Shown in pieces: positions 43,552-54,550 of a stretch of DNA of 64,000 nucleotides; position 1 is the stretch's first letter; each line of letters begins with the position of its first letter. The DNA comes from Caenorhabditis elegans. Lineage: Eukaryota; Nematoda; Chromadorea; Rhabditida; Rhabditidae. The translations under genes were made by a program, and so were the position numbers. The notes under the pieces are model-generated. The model saw nothing but the letters and a program-made list of their open reading frames with translations. It had not been told where the DNA came from and searched no databases. The DNA is taken from contig NC_003280.10 in the NCBI RefSeq assembly GCF_000002985.6, forward strand, positions 1,054,001 to 1,118,000, in the 5' to 3' direction.

Positions 43552-43965
43552 ACTGAAATTTTCAGATTTTTTTTTTGATTTTTTTCGAATTTTTTTTCAT
43601 TTCGACCCCCCCGCAATACTGAGATTCTTCAATGATCTTTTGCTGTTTATTTCTTCATATTTTCCCTGAATTTTGTCCATTTTCAGACAAGCTTTATCTT
43701 CTCCTCTTCCCGTTCATTTTTCCATTCCAATATGAGCTTTTTCTATTACTTCTCCAGCTGGTTACCCCCCTGACCCCCGTATTTTTCAACAAAAAAACCG
43801 ATTATCAATTGAAATTCACTTTGTTACACAATTTCCACTCAACGAATTTTAGTGTTATAATTTTTTAACTTCAAAATCAATCAATAAACTCTTAATCTGA
43901 AAATCTGGAATAATCTTTCTCGAAATTTTCAAAAATACTTTATTTCACCAAATTATGCTTCTTTA

Positions 43966-46812
43966 TCAATTATCTCTGATCTTCCACAAAGTCCGATTTT
44001 TCTCCGCCGACTTCTTCGGAGCACACTCCTTTTGCAGGTTGACTGGTAGGAATTTAAGACTGCGCTGCTCGAAAGTCTGAAAAATATTCGGTTTTTAATG
44101 TTTTCATAGAAAAACTCGAGATCGGCATCAAAGTTCCGGAATTTTAACACCCATATTCACCCGGTTACGCCAAGTTCGAGTTTTCAGCGTGCGTTGCGGT
44201 CGCGTCGCGGTCATCTGAGAACTAAATGGACGCGGAATGAGGAAAATTAAATTGTATTAACAGAACTGGGTTTCTTTTGAAATTTGATGAATTTTGACCC
44301 CCATCTTGACATAGTTAGGACAAGTTTGATTTTTCACTGCGCGGTGCGGTCGCGTCGCGGTCATGCAAGATATAAATTGTCGGGAAATAGTAGAAATTGA
44401 ACTTTGTAAAGTTTTGACACCCATATTGGTTTAGTTACTTCAAATTTGAGTTTTCGCGGTGCGTCGCGGTCGCGTCGCGGTCCACGGAATAATCAACTTG
44501 ATGGGGAATGAGCGAAATTAACCAAAAGCCAAATTTTTGGTAGAATTCTGATTTTTTTTTTACAAAAACACACTAAAAACTCACTTTCAACGGGCAGAAC
44601 TCTGAATTATGGGGACAACCCTTTGCCAGATGGGTGATGACGTGGTAGTTGTGATGGAAAGCGCTGTGGAACAGAACCTGAAGCACTTTTTAACCAATTT
44701 TTTGTTTAGTAGGTCAAACTACAGTACCCTGACACTTGGTCCTCCATTTTTCAAATTCCAAAGTTCCACTGCAACAGAGGCAGTGTAGTGCGGCATACCG
44801 CCTTCGATAACTCGCTCCTCGTCACCAAAAGTGGTCAGGAAGGCGTAGACAGTTGTGTCGTGCTGCAAAAAAAAATGGGAAAAAATTATTTGGCTCCGGG
44901 TGGGGTCGAACTTTGGTGTTGTGATTGGAAGGCATCCCTGTTACCAGTTGAGCCAAAAGCCTAATTATAATTAAGCTTTTTGGCTCAACCGGTAACAGGT
45001 TTGCTTTCCAATCACAACACCAAAGTTCGTCCCCACCCAAGACCAAAAATTTTTTTCAATTTTTGTTCTTTGTCAAATATCGATTTTTCGATTGGTTTTT
45101 ATATTTTCTTCCGAATTTTTCGAGTTCCACACTTACAGCACTATAAGCATGATACTTAAGTTTTCCAATCCAGCTGCAATCTTCTCCCTCATTATTTTTC
45201 GCCAAGCAGCTCAATTTTTGATTCATTTTGTCCATCATCGCACGCAAAAGAGGGCCTACAACATATTTTATAAATTTTCAGACAAAAAATGGCTTGAAAC
45301 TGTACCTCCTCTCAGTCTGATGAGCTCCGGGATGTAGGGGTCTCCAATTCCAAAGAGGAATCTCGTGGACACTTGCGACAAATTTCTGAGCTTGATTTCC
45401 ACGTCATCAGTGATCCATTCAGGTTGGGACATGTTGTAGAGCTTCTGAAAATTGGAAGTTAAAACAAGGAACCGCGACGCAACCGCGTCGCACCACTGAA
45501 AATTTCAAAATTAAGCTATCCTAGCCGATATGGGGCTTAAAACTTCGGAAATTTCATGTAGATTTCAAAAATTTTAATTAAAAAAAACTCCCAAACCTCA
45601 ATAAAATGCACATCGTTGACCATATAAATCTCGGGCATGATCACTTTTTTCCCGGATTTCTCGGAGACAAAATCCAAAAACTCTTGATTTTCAGCGACAA
45701 ACTTCTGGAACCCGGAGCCTGCGTAGATTTGTCTAGTGAGCTCCTCAGCCCGAGCACACGGAGCAAACACATTTCCAACCGGATCATCTTTTTCAGCCAA
45801 AGTGTGAATTGGGATCGGGGTCCAGTTGGTGGGCCATCTGGAATATTTTTGAATTTTTTTTCGAAATTTTTTTTTTTTGAATTTTTTCCAATACCTCTTG
45901 GAGTCCGGATAATCAGCTCCTCGATTTCCATTTTCAAACATTCCAGCCAAATTTGCTAGAGCTGAAACCAACGTGCGATTTACGTCAGTAGAACGGATGT
46001 AGACCTGCGATTTCAGATACAAAATCAGCTAAAATTTCAGCCAAACCTCTTTGGAGTTGTAAGAGGAGCTCAAAAGTTTGCTGGGACCCGTCGAATTCAC
46101 ATATTTCTTGTATAAAAGTCGTCCCAGGGCGTATTGTTGGCGCATTCCGAGCTGAAAAAATATTTAAAAATTTTTTGACCGTGCTGGGGGTCGAACCCCT
46201 GGCCTATTTCTCCCAACCATCTCTGCTACCAGTTGAGCCAAAACTAATTTTTAAAATTTGATTCTAACATGCTTTTCAGGCAGTATTATGTGATATATAC
46301 CGTAACTAGGTCAAACAAAAATTATTAACCAGAACGGGAAATCGAACCCATGACCTACTGCTCTCAGCCATCCCTCTTACCAGCTGAGCCACAGCTGCAA
46401 CTTTAAAAAATCTGGAAAAATGACTACCAAAGGGAAATTTTACGAGGAACCCAAAAATTGCAATTAAATTTTCTGAAAATTCCTACCTGTGTCAGTTCTC
46501 CCCATCCATTTGGCCAAGCCTCTTCCTTATGTGGATCCGTCGGGTAGGTGCCGGTTGGGGCTCGGTCTCCGTGCCGCCAGACCACTTGAGAGAGCAGAAG
46601 CTCATCCCCGTCCTCCAGTCTTCTCTTCTTATACTCTCGAGGTCTGTGTATTGGAATGTCCTGCTCAGCTTGGACAACTTCCTAAAAATTTAGATTTCAA
46701 AAGTTTTAGGCCTCAAAATCCAACAAAAAAGTCTTACCGGGTCCGCGTGTCCTAGATATTCCAGGGTTAAAGTAGCTCTAATTAAGAAAAAAATTAACAA
46801 GATTATCCTCAT
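43966..46812 (-). CDS. secreted histidine acid phosphatase, 440 aa
   Basis: Ten exons in perfect phase: 46738-46812, 46487-46681, 46047-46151, 45895-46004, 45597-45837, 45306-45444, 45137-45255, 44728-44862, 44585-44677 and 43966-44076. The N terminus MRIILLIFFLIRATLTLEYL is a signal peptide. The catalytic RHGDRAP motif is at residues 61-67 (nucleophile His62). The second signature, YSAHDTTVYAFL, provides the proton donor pair His329-Asp330. Several Asn-X-Ser/Thr sites and paired cysteines fit a lysosomal or secreted glycoprotein. The enzyme would hydrolyse phosphomonoesters at acid pH. A TTTTCAG lies eight bases before the ATG. Introns hold tRNA-like units and one GC-rich module. The gene is convergent with the SLC6 gene, the two poly(A) signals lying within about 60 bp (about 43883 and 43942). 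Confidence 0.88.
44155..44485 (+). repeat. three GC-rich modules in the last phosphatase intron
   Basis: Boxes GCGTTGCGGTCGCGTCGCGG at about 44191, 44338 and 44462, each preceded by ACACCCATATTG- or CCCCCATCTTGAC-like sequence. They are oriented opposite to the host gene. A further module in reverse orientation lies at 45465-45560 in another intron (CCGCGACGCAACCGCGTCGC). Confidence 0.8.
44891..45045. repeat. inverted pair of tRNA-like units in a phosphatase intron
   Basis: A minus-strand unit (44891-44955) and a plus-strand unit (44979-45045), separated by about 23 bp, are nearly complementary over about 60 bp (TTTGGTGTTGTGATTGGAA against TTCCAATCACAACACCAAA). The intron RNA would form a long hairpin. 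Confidence 0.8.
46177..46391 (-). repeat. two tRNA-like units in phosphatase intron 2
   Basis: Units at 46177-46242 and 46328-46391, same strand as the host gene. Landmarks are TTGGCTCAACTGGTAGCAG and GGGGTTCGACCCCCAG in the first; the second is more diverged (GGGTTCGATTTCCC). Confidence 0.75.
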
Positions 46813-47149
46813 ACTTCGGCTGAAAAGAATTTAACTTGAAGCAAAAAGTCAAAAAAATCTGATTTAAAAATCTGGAAAATGATTGAAAAATTGAAAGAAA
46901 TGAAGAACGGAGCACCGGCTTTTTCAATATTACACAAAGTGGGCGAGAGTGAGGTCAGTAGGGGATACCCAGAGAGAAATGGATTCAGGAAGACGCTTGT
47001 GATGAATTTTTGTAGGAAAAATTGATTGAAAACTTTTTTTTTAAATCTGGAAAAAAATGTGATTTTTTCTCAATATTTCTCAAAATTTTCTTTACTTATA
47101 CTATCTCAAAAAATAATTTTCAGTACTGATAAAACAAAATAAAAAATTT

Positions 47150-47213
47150 TGTCCCTACCGGGGTTCGAGCCCCGGACCTGTGCGTCATAGATGCACCTCC
47201 TACCAGTTGAGCC
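47150..47213 (-). repeat. tRNA-like unit between phosphatase and M8 genes
   Basis: Has GGGGCTCGAACCCCGG as T arm and TTGGCTCAACTGGTAGGAG as A box. It lies in the promoter-side interval 46813-47444, which shows no other feature. Confidence 0.7.
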
Positions 47214-48052
47214 AAAAATTCAATTTTTCAATTTTGATGTACCCCGGAATCAGAATTTTGTGGGGATTTCGAATTTTTCCTTCTAATTTTTATAGAATTA
47301 CTGTTAAGCACGCCAAAAAGTCAAGTTTTTATTTATCTTTTGAAAAAAAACCGGAAAAAAAAACATTTTTGAGAATAAATTTTTATTTTCAGTTTAATAT
47401 AAATGAACGAAATCCATTGTATAATATTTATTAGGAAAAAAAAGTTATCCAACAGGCAAACACGGCGAAATTTCATAGTTTAACGGGAGGTTCTTCGCCA
47501 TGGGACACCATTTCTGAAAATATTTATGTTTACGGAATTTTTCTTAAAATTTCAAAAAATCACTGATAAAAATTGTGTCTTCTACCCAAATTCCCGCCCA
47601 CCCACCTGATTATCACCGATGACTCGTCGATTTTCGCAGTTTTTATCAGTGAATTTGAAAATTTGTGCATTTCCGGGCAGTTTGTAGCATAGCTGAAATT
47701 ATTTGTACTACTTTCAATCAAAAGATAGGATGAAAATTACAGATTTCCGACAGAAAGGGGCCAATTTCAAGCCGATCTTGTGTTTTTCAGCGATTTTCAG
47801 AAAGTCTTCGCAGGAGTTTTCGAGGAATTCACAGCCGAATTTTTTTCCGTAAGAATATTGATTGGCTTCAGTGGAGATGAAAGTACCGTTGATGTGGTAC
47901 CATTGCCTAAAAAAAATTTCAGCAAAAAAAAGCTGAAAAAAACAAATTTTTTTAAAACAAATTTTTTTTTAAATTTTCAACTTTCTCAATTTTCACTAAT
48001 TTCAATGAACAACAATCACTGTTTAGTACTTAGCAAAGAAAACAAAAAATGT

Positions 48053-48429
48053 TGACCCTTACGGGGGTCGAACCCCGGACCTATTGCCCACAAGTCAACC
48101 CTCTTACCAGTTGAGCCAAAACTCCAGTTTTCAAAAATCCTAAAAAAAAACTGCTTTCTGGTCAGAATTTGACGGGGATTTCAAATTTTTACGTTTAAAG
48201 GTAGCTAGAATTCAGTTTAGGATCAGAAAACTCAAATGTTCAATTTCACTGAAATTTTTTTTTCGAGGATCATCAAAATGTTAATTTTTCTTACTTGTTA
48301 CGTCGGTTCGAAAACAAAAAAAAACAATTCCTAACACTAAAAAGTAAAACAAAAAATGTTGACCCTTACGAGGGGTCGAACCCCGGACCTATTGATCACA
48401 AGTCACACCTCTTACCAGTCGAGCCAAAA
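48053..48429 (-). repeat. two tRNA-like units in M8 gene intron 5
   Basis: Units at 48053-48120 and 48358-48429 share 'GACCCTTACG' and 'CACAAGTCA' variants, so they are a local duplication. Both are on the sense strand of the host gene. Confidence 0.75.
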
Positions 48430-49024
48430 CTCCAAAATTTATTTTTCTCCAAAAAAATGGTTTCTACTCAAAATTTCATGAGCATTCTGAATTTTTACAT
48501 CAAATCTTGAGATTCACTCACTTTTCACCATTAAATGTCCTCTCAATAATTCCGACAGAAATCCAACTGAACACATTTCCATGTGGCTCCAAATGTGTAG
48601 TCATAAGCTCGTTCTAAACTTCATTTTTCTGCTGGTTCTTGGAAAATTTCATAAAAATCCTTACCCCAAAAATGTACTCATTCAGGTGATTTTTCAGCTC
48701 CCCATCCGCCTGGACTCCAGCCATATTCTGACAGTTAAAATGAATTTTTGCAGCTTTCAACGAAAGCTCATCAAAATCCAAAAAATGCCGAATACTTGGG
48801 ATTTTCTGATTGTTGGCACCATGCCAAATATATTTTTCGGATTTTTTCTCAGTCAGCTTGGACTTATCGATAATTAGGCCGTAGCCTAGGCCATGGAGAA
48901 TTTCGTGGCGGAAAAGGTCGAAGAAGAAGCCGGAATTTCGAGGCCGTGGGCTGTTTTGCAGGCAAATTGACATAACTGCTAGGGGTGGTCTGAAAATAGC
49001 TGAAATTTAATTATAAAAAAAATT

Positions 49025-49091
49025 TTGACCATGTTGGGGGTCGAACCCTGGTTTGTTGACTACCAGCCAACCCTCTTACCGGTTGAGCTAA
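49025..49091 (-). repeat. tRNA-like unit in M8 gene intron 3
   Basis: AGGGTTCGACCCCCAAC B-box arm and TTAGCTCAACCGGTAAGAG A box on the minus strand, sense to the host gene. Confidence 0.7.
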
Positions 49092-49620
49092 AAGTACACT
49101 TATTTTCAAAGTTTTCCAACAGCTACTAATATGTGAAAAACACGATTTCAAGCTTTTTTTTCACATAAAACTGCTGGGAATTTGGAAAAAATCTCTAAAT
49201 CTACAAGATTTACCTATTATCAGCCACCAAAACTATCGGCAAAGCTTCTGCCAATAAATCCGGGTCTCTGGAGCATTTTTCCGGGTTTTGCTGAACGATG
49301 AACACTAGAAAATCCGCCAAGTTCAATAAATTCTTCATATTTTCGGAATGAAGCTTCATGTTCACACGATGAGTTGGGGTCTAGAATAAAAAATTCAGAT
49401 TTTTCAAAAATAGAAGAATCAAAAATTACCTGAACTAAAACCGACGTGAATTTTTGGTATTCCGGGATTTTCGCATAAATGTCTTGAATTTCGACAGGGT
49501 TCTGCGATTTTTCTACCAAAAATGCACTTTGAAACCATTTTAGCGAATTTTGAAGTTCAAACTGTAAAATGTTCACTAAAACTTTATTAACAACTCAAAA
49601 ACAGTCCAACAAAAAAATAT

Positions 49621-49684
49621 GACCCCACCGGGGATTGAACCCCAGACCTTTCACTCCGGATCATCCCTCTTACCAGTTGAGCCA
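49621..49684 (-). repeat. tRNA-like unit in M8 gene intron 1
   Basis: GGGGTTCAATCCCCGG T arm and TGGCTCAACTGGTAAGAG A box. The rest of this 824-bp intron carries two GC-rich modules at 50110-50370. Confidence 0.7.
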
Positions 49685-50109
49685 GTATCCCAACTTTCAA
49701 AATTTGGAAAAAAAACCGAGTCTGGTGTAAACTTTCATAAGGAACACGAAAATCTGTATAAAATTTGTTTTAAAAGCCACTTTTGATCTTAAAAGTTTCA
49801 TAATCTCTTAAGTTTTCGACTGATAATAGAGTTCCCCCAGTTATCAGCTCCCGCTAACTCTTTATCAGTGTTAAGCTGGTTCCCGACTTGTTCTGATGCC
49901 ATCAAACAATGTTTGATGACTGCTAACTATATGCAAAAGTGATAAGAAAAACTGGTATCTTTATGACTTGTGTCACATACTGCGAAGGACTGGTTCAGGA
50001 GGAGGTAGCAGAAAAACAATTTTTTAAAAGAAAATTAGGGAAAAATAATTCATTTTGTATGAAATTTGATTTGCAGAAAGTTTTAGGTTGTTAGATAGAC
50101 TCCCCGTAA

Positions 50110-50370
50110 AGTAAGAGTTTTAGCGACCGCGACGCGACCGCGCCGCACAGGCGAAAATTTAAAACTGCCATAACCAGGGGAATATGGGGGTCCAATCCGC
50201 CTAAAATTTTTATGGAGAATTTGAAATTGAAAATTTGAAACTGTTTTGTTGAGTCCTCGCAAAGTTAGAAAATAATCGACCGCGACGCGACCGCGCCGCA
50301 CCCCATCAGAACTCAAATCTAACATAATCAACGGCAAGATGGGTGTCAATTCCGGCTCAAATTTTATGGA
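50110..50370 (-). repeat. two GC-rich modules in M8 gene intron 1
   Basis: Boxes GACCGCGACGCGACCGCGCC at about 50126 and 50279. Each is followed by 'AATATGGGGGTCCAAT' or 'AAGATGGGTGTCAATT', the same module as in the SLC6 intron, read on the minus strand. Confidence 0.8.
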
Positions 50371-50644
50371 GAATTCGAATTTCACCTGCATATCCGGCGA
50401 TAAGCTACCATAACCACTGATAATTGCAATTTTCATGGGGTTCAAGCCAAGAGCACATGAGAATAGAGTAAGGAGCAAGAACATTTTTGCCGATTTTTAA
50501 AATTTCAGAAAGTTTTGCTCTTGTAGTGTTTCAGGATGTTATGGCGTTTGTTAGGGCCTGGGAATCAAAATATTTCTGACTAAGAAAAAAAATCGGAAAT
50601 GACTCATTTTTATTGCTGTTCTCCCAAAATGGGAGAAATGACCA

Positions 50645-50915
50645 AGTTTGAGCCTAGGCCCAAGCCTGAATATATGTCTAGGACTGAGTCTGAGCCTAAA
50701 CCTAGACTTAAGTCAAAGTCCAAGCCTAAGCCTGAGCGTAAGCATAAGACTGAGCATAAACCTAAGCCTAGACATAAGCATAAGCCTAAACCTAGGCCTA
50801 AGCCTGAGCCTATGCCAAAGCCAAAGGCTAAGTCTAGGCCTACGCTTAAGCCTAACCCCAAGTCTGAGCCTAAGCCTAAGCTTAAGACTAAACCTAGGCT
50901 AGGGATTGTCTGAAA
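50645..50915 (-). repeat. interstitial telomere-like (GCCTAA)n tract
   Basis: About 40 degenerate GCCTAAG/GCCTGAG hexamers between the M8 and collagen genes. The open frame across it (KPKPEPKPK-like) is produced by the repeat and is not a gene. Confidence 0.85.
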
Positions 50916-51045
50916 GTTCTGTAAAAAACAAAAAAAAAAGTTTTGAAATTACTCATTTTTATTGCTGTTTCCCTTAAAAAAGAGAAGTAAGAAATGGCAC
51001 TGAACCAAAAAATGAAAGAAAAATGATCGTCGACAGACACCCCTC

Positions 51046-52923
51046 TTAATATCCTGGGGCGGTACGTGGTGGTGGGCAGTGGTCGCATCCTCCTCCGGAT
51101 CCTGGTGCTCCGGCCTCTCCTGGTGCTCCTGGGGCTCCAGCGTTTCCTGGTGCTCCGTCTGGTCCAGCATCTCCAGCTGGTCCAGCTGGTCCTGGCTCGG
51201 AAGCTCCAGCGGATCCTGGGTTTCCAGCTGGTCCTGGTGGTCCTGGTGGTCCGGCGGCTCCGGCTGGTCCTGGGGTTCCTGGAGTCTCGGTGACTTGTCC
51301 TGGGGCTCCTGGGTTTCCTGGGGCTCCGTCGGTTCCTGGGTTTCCGGCTGGTCCTGGTGGTCCTGGTGGTCCGGCTGGTCCTTCGCCACCTCCTGATGGA
51401 GTATTTCCGTCGGCTCCGGCCGGTCCTGGTGGTCCGGCTGGTCCTGGTCCTCCAGCTGGTCCGGCTGGTCCTGGTGGGCAGTCGAAGCAGAAGTCGGAGG
51501 CGGTTGGAGCGGCGGCAGCCTCGGCGTCGGATCCGGCGGTTCCCGGGTTTCCGGCCTTTCCGTCCTCTCCTGGAGCTCCGTCCTTTCCTGGGGCTCCGGC
51601 TGGTCCGGCGGCTCCGATTCCGCAAGAGCAGCACGATCCTCCTCCACCTCCACCTCCGCCAGCTGCGGCTCCTCCCTCAGCGTATCCTCCACGACGAGAG
51701 CGAGTGTCTCTCTTGATACGAGAGTCGACTCCTTTCACTGTCTCGAACTGCAAAAAGTATCGATTAATATCGATTTTTATATGAAAACCGCGACGCAACC
51801 GCGACGCATGGTTAAAATTTCAGAATTTACCTAAACAAGTCAAAATGGGTGTCAAAATTCAGCAAATTTTATGAAGAACACGAATTTTTAATTAAAAATT
51901 GTGTCCGACTTTGTCCTGAGCAATTGTAAAAATCAGCCGCGACGCGACCGCGACGCAAGGTTAAAATCTCAAAATTCACCTAGCCTGGTCGATATGGGTG
52001 TCAAAATTCAGCAACTTTTGTGGAGAGTTTGAATTTTTACACAAGACCCTAACAGCTCTGCACAAAAAATCAAAATTTACGGAAAATTGAAAATACTTAC
52101 TCTGTGGAACTCATCCCAGAGTCCGTCAGTTCGGTGCTTGCAGAATTCGACCTGAAAATAGTTTTTCTTAACACCATGCACCTTTAAAAAGTACTGTACC
52201 TCGTTTTGAAGAGAAGACTGCACGTGTTGCATGTAATTGTAAAGCATTGGCACGGCGATGATCGCTGTCAGGGTGGCGATGGTGGACACCGAGATTCCTG
52301 AAATTTTCAGTCAGTTTTCATCAAGAAATTCAAATTCTTCGCAAAATTTTAAATGGTTTTGAATTTTTTTTGAAGATTCTAGCATTATTTTGAAGATTTT
52401 GGAATTTAGGGTAAAGCGGTGCGGTTGCGTCGCGGTCGAAATTTGGAAATTGGAAAAAACGTAGTGATTCCGTATAGTTTAGCTCCAAAAACCAGTTATC
52501 AACGCAAAATCTTGTTGCTCTGTGTGGAAACCGATAGAAATGGTATCAATTCGTGTTATAATAAATTCAACCGCAACGCGACCGCGCCGCATCGGCAAAA
52601 TTTCAAGCTTAACGTAACTAGGGCAACATGGGTGTCAAAATTTCGCAAATTTTAAGAGAAATTCAAATTCAAAGTTCAAAATGTATTTGGTGCAGTGCCC
52701 ACGAAGTTAGATTTTGATAGACCGCGACGCAATCGCACCGCAGAGCCAAAATTTCAAAATTAACGTAACTAGGGCAATATGGGGGTTTTTCAAAAGGAAA
52801 AATTAAGGAGATTTCGAATTTTTTAACGAAAATCAGTTTTCACGTAAGATAAAAGGAATACATACCAAAGAAGGCGAGCTTCTTAAGGCTTTCAGCCTCA
52901 GCAATCTTCTGTTTCTCTTCCAT
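51046..52923 (-). CDS. cuticle collagen, 302 aa
   Basis: Four exons in phase (52866-52923, 52201-52297 with the last base at 52200, 52101-52151, 51046-51747). The N terminus [20 protein letters not shown] leads to a signal-anchor helix ([20 protein letters not shown]). A furin-like processing site follows ([11 protein letters not shown], about residue 80). Next come a Gly-rich segment with Cys pair ([11 protein letters not shown]), two Gly-X-Y blocks interrupted by [19 protein letters not shown], and a C-terminal CDHCPP. This is the standard architecture of nematode cuticle collagens, which trimerise and are cross-linked in the exoskeleton by tyrosine and disulfide links. The gene may be col-40, but the symbol is a guess from location, so it is left blank. 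Introns carry GC-rich modules. Confidence 0.9.
51780..52800 (-). repeat. five GC-rich modules in collagen introns
   Basis: Boxes near 51787, 51937, 52570 and 52724 (CCGCGACGCAACCGCGACGC type) read on the minus strand; one near 52420 (GCGGTGCGGTTGCGTCGCGG) reads on the plus strand. The tail 'AACTAGGGCAATATGGG' is conserved in most. Confidence 0.8.
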
Positions 52924-53393
52924 AATTATTGTAGTAAAGGGGGAAGTCAACTATCAGAAAATGACAGTAGACAAACGAATGACATAATGCCAAATCGGAA
53001 CTTTTATATGGATCCTTAGAGGAACTTGTTCCGTTTTTCCCTCCTAGCTAACTTGTTATTTCACTGTTTTTTTCTGGCACTGTTTTTCTCTGAATCTCTT
53101 GTTCTCTCTCTGGTACTAGTTAGTTAACGGGATGGTTGTAGATGATGATAGGCATCTTTTATTAGGGAAAAGATATACTTGGAAAAGGGCATCATTAGTT
53201 TATTTGGGCTGAAGAAGATCTAGATCTTTATGATTTTTGGAGATATTATGCAAACAAACTGCTTGGGGAGGCGTTTAGTTTAGTTAAAATCTGAAGACTT
53301 TCCCTAATTTTTCAAGAATTTTGAATTAGATTTTCGAGTTCTTCGTGTAATTTTACATCGAAATCTTTTTTTTTCGAAATCCAAAATTTGCAC
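52924..53393. other. collagen promoter region, no other gene
   Basis: Contains TTTTATATGGATCC about 85 bp upstream of the collagen start (TATA-like) and CT-rich tracts (TCTCTTGTTCTCTCTCT). No gene is seen. Confidence 0.4.
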
Positions 53394-53950
53394 TTTTGGC
53401 TCAACTGGTAGCAGGGATGACTTTGGGGAGTGGGTCTGGGGTTCGATCCCCACAAGGGCAAAATATTTTTATTTGGATTGATTTTTGATAATAATACTTG
53501 TTTTCCGAAAATTTTTAATTTTTTGCCAGAAAGCAATTATTTTTACGTAGATTTTTGAGTTCCCCGCGCAATTTCACATCGAAAATTTTAAGGGGCACTG
53601 ATGGCTCAACTGGTAACAGGGATCGCTTTGGAGCAATAGGTCAGGGGTTCAAAGCCCGGTAAGGTTAAATATTTTTTTATTTTGCCAGCTTAGGAGTTGT
53701 GGCAACTAACAAAGCTTAGATATTTCGTTTTACTCGATTTCGAGAGTTTTCTTCAGATTTTCACCCTGAAGCGTGATTTTTCTCATTCAGAATCTCATTT
53801 TTCGAAATTTTCAACCTGATTTTCATATTCTCTGTAAATTTTCAGTCTGGATTCCAGTTTTTCACAAAATTTAAAAAATTGCACTTTTGGCTCAACCGGT
53901 AAGAGGGATGACTACTGAGCAATAGGTCAGGGGTTCGACCCCGGAGTGGT
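53394..53950 (+). repeat. three tRNA-like units on the plus strand
   Basis: Units at 53394-53460, 53601-53666 and 53886-53950, with TTGGCTCAACTGGTA-like A boxes and GGGGTTCGA(T/C)CCC B boxes (the second reads GGGGTTCAAAGCC). They form a loose tandem between the collagen and the lipase cluster. 53951-54550 shows no gene. Confidence 0.75.
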
Positions 53951-54550
53951 GATAAAAATTTTCTTTTGTGGTTTTTAGGTTTTTATAGTAGTTTTTGCGA
54001 AAAATAGTATTTTTTTAAACAAACTCGAAGAAAAACTGTGTTTTTTTCGATTAAAAAAATTCCAATTTTTCTGTAATTTTTCAACTTTTTTTCTTAAAGC
54101 TTCCGCAGATCTTCGATCTTCCCAATGACCATATTAACACTATCATCATCATCATCGTTCTATGCCAAGGTTCCAGTGTTTTGACCGCATTAGTTAAATA
54201 TAGTCATTAATTAAAACCAGTCATTACTCTCCCAGTCAATTCAAACTGTAATAAAAAAGCACTGAAACCATTTAAATTTACCAACAAAAAAAACCTCCGA
54301 AATTTCTCGAAAAACCACGTCAAACAACTAGTTTTCCCACCAACAAAAAAGAAAGTGAAAAGTGATAGTATTGGAACAACTGCTGATAATAAAAACATTT
54401 GTTTGCTATGGATAATCTAGTTCCATGCAATAAAAAATAGGGGTTTATGGGAAAAATTGGTTGAAAATTAAAAAAAATTTTTTTTTCCAGATTTAGGATT
54501 TTGAAATTAAAATATCAACTACAAACATAAAAAATAAAACAACATTTTTT

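Larger units (their letters stand above)
47445..50484 (-). pseudogene. leishmanolysin-like (M8) metallopeptidase with one-base frameshift
   Basis: Eight exons: 50386-50484, 49430-49561, 49214-49380, 48665-48989, 48522-48613, 47741-47907, 47606-47692 and 47445-47513. A signal peptide (FLLLTLFSCALGL) leads to a zinc site HEILHGLGYG at residues 161-170, third ligand His234 in NHLNEYIFG, and Met-turn NELMTTH, all as in peptidase family M8. The cysteine-rich C terminus (FGCEFLENSCEDF, then CYKLPGN) also fits. About 379 aa, shorter than typical M8 proteins and without a propeptide-sized N terminus. In exon 6 the frame breaks at a T-run (47880-47883 on the plus strand): WYHING-T-F needs three T but four are present. 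All other junctions keep phase. A recent pseudogene, an allele, or a sequence error are the options. Confidence 0.7.

Noticed and set aside
44600-50484. One long neprilysin (M13) gene
   Set aside because: The HExxH motif first suggested a neprilysin, but the third His, Met-turn and cysteine-rich tail fit M8 (leishmanolysin). The segment also contains two independent genes, as the RHGDRAP exon shows.
50599-50913. Lys/Pro-rich protein on the plus strand
   Set aside because: The open frame is generated by the GCCTAA-type repeat; the opposite frames are equally open.
51290-51784. Pro/Ser-rich proteins opposite the collagen
   Set aside because: These frames are mirror images of the Gly-X-Y coding repeat of the collagen on the minus strand.
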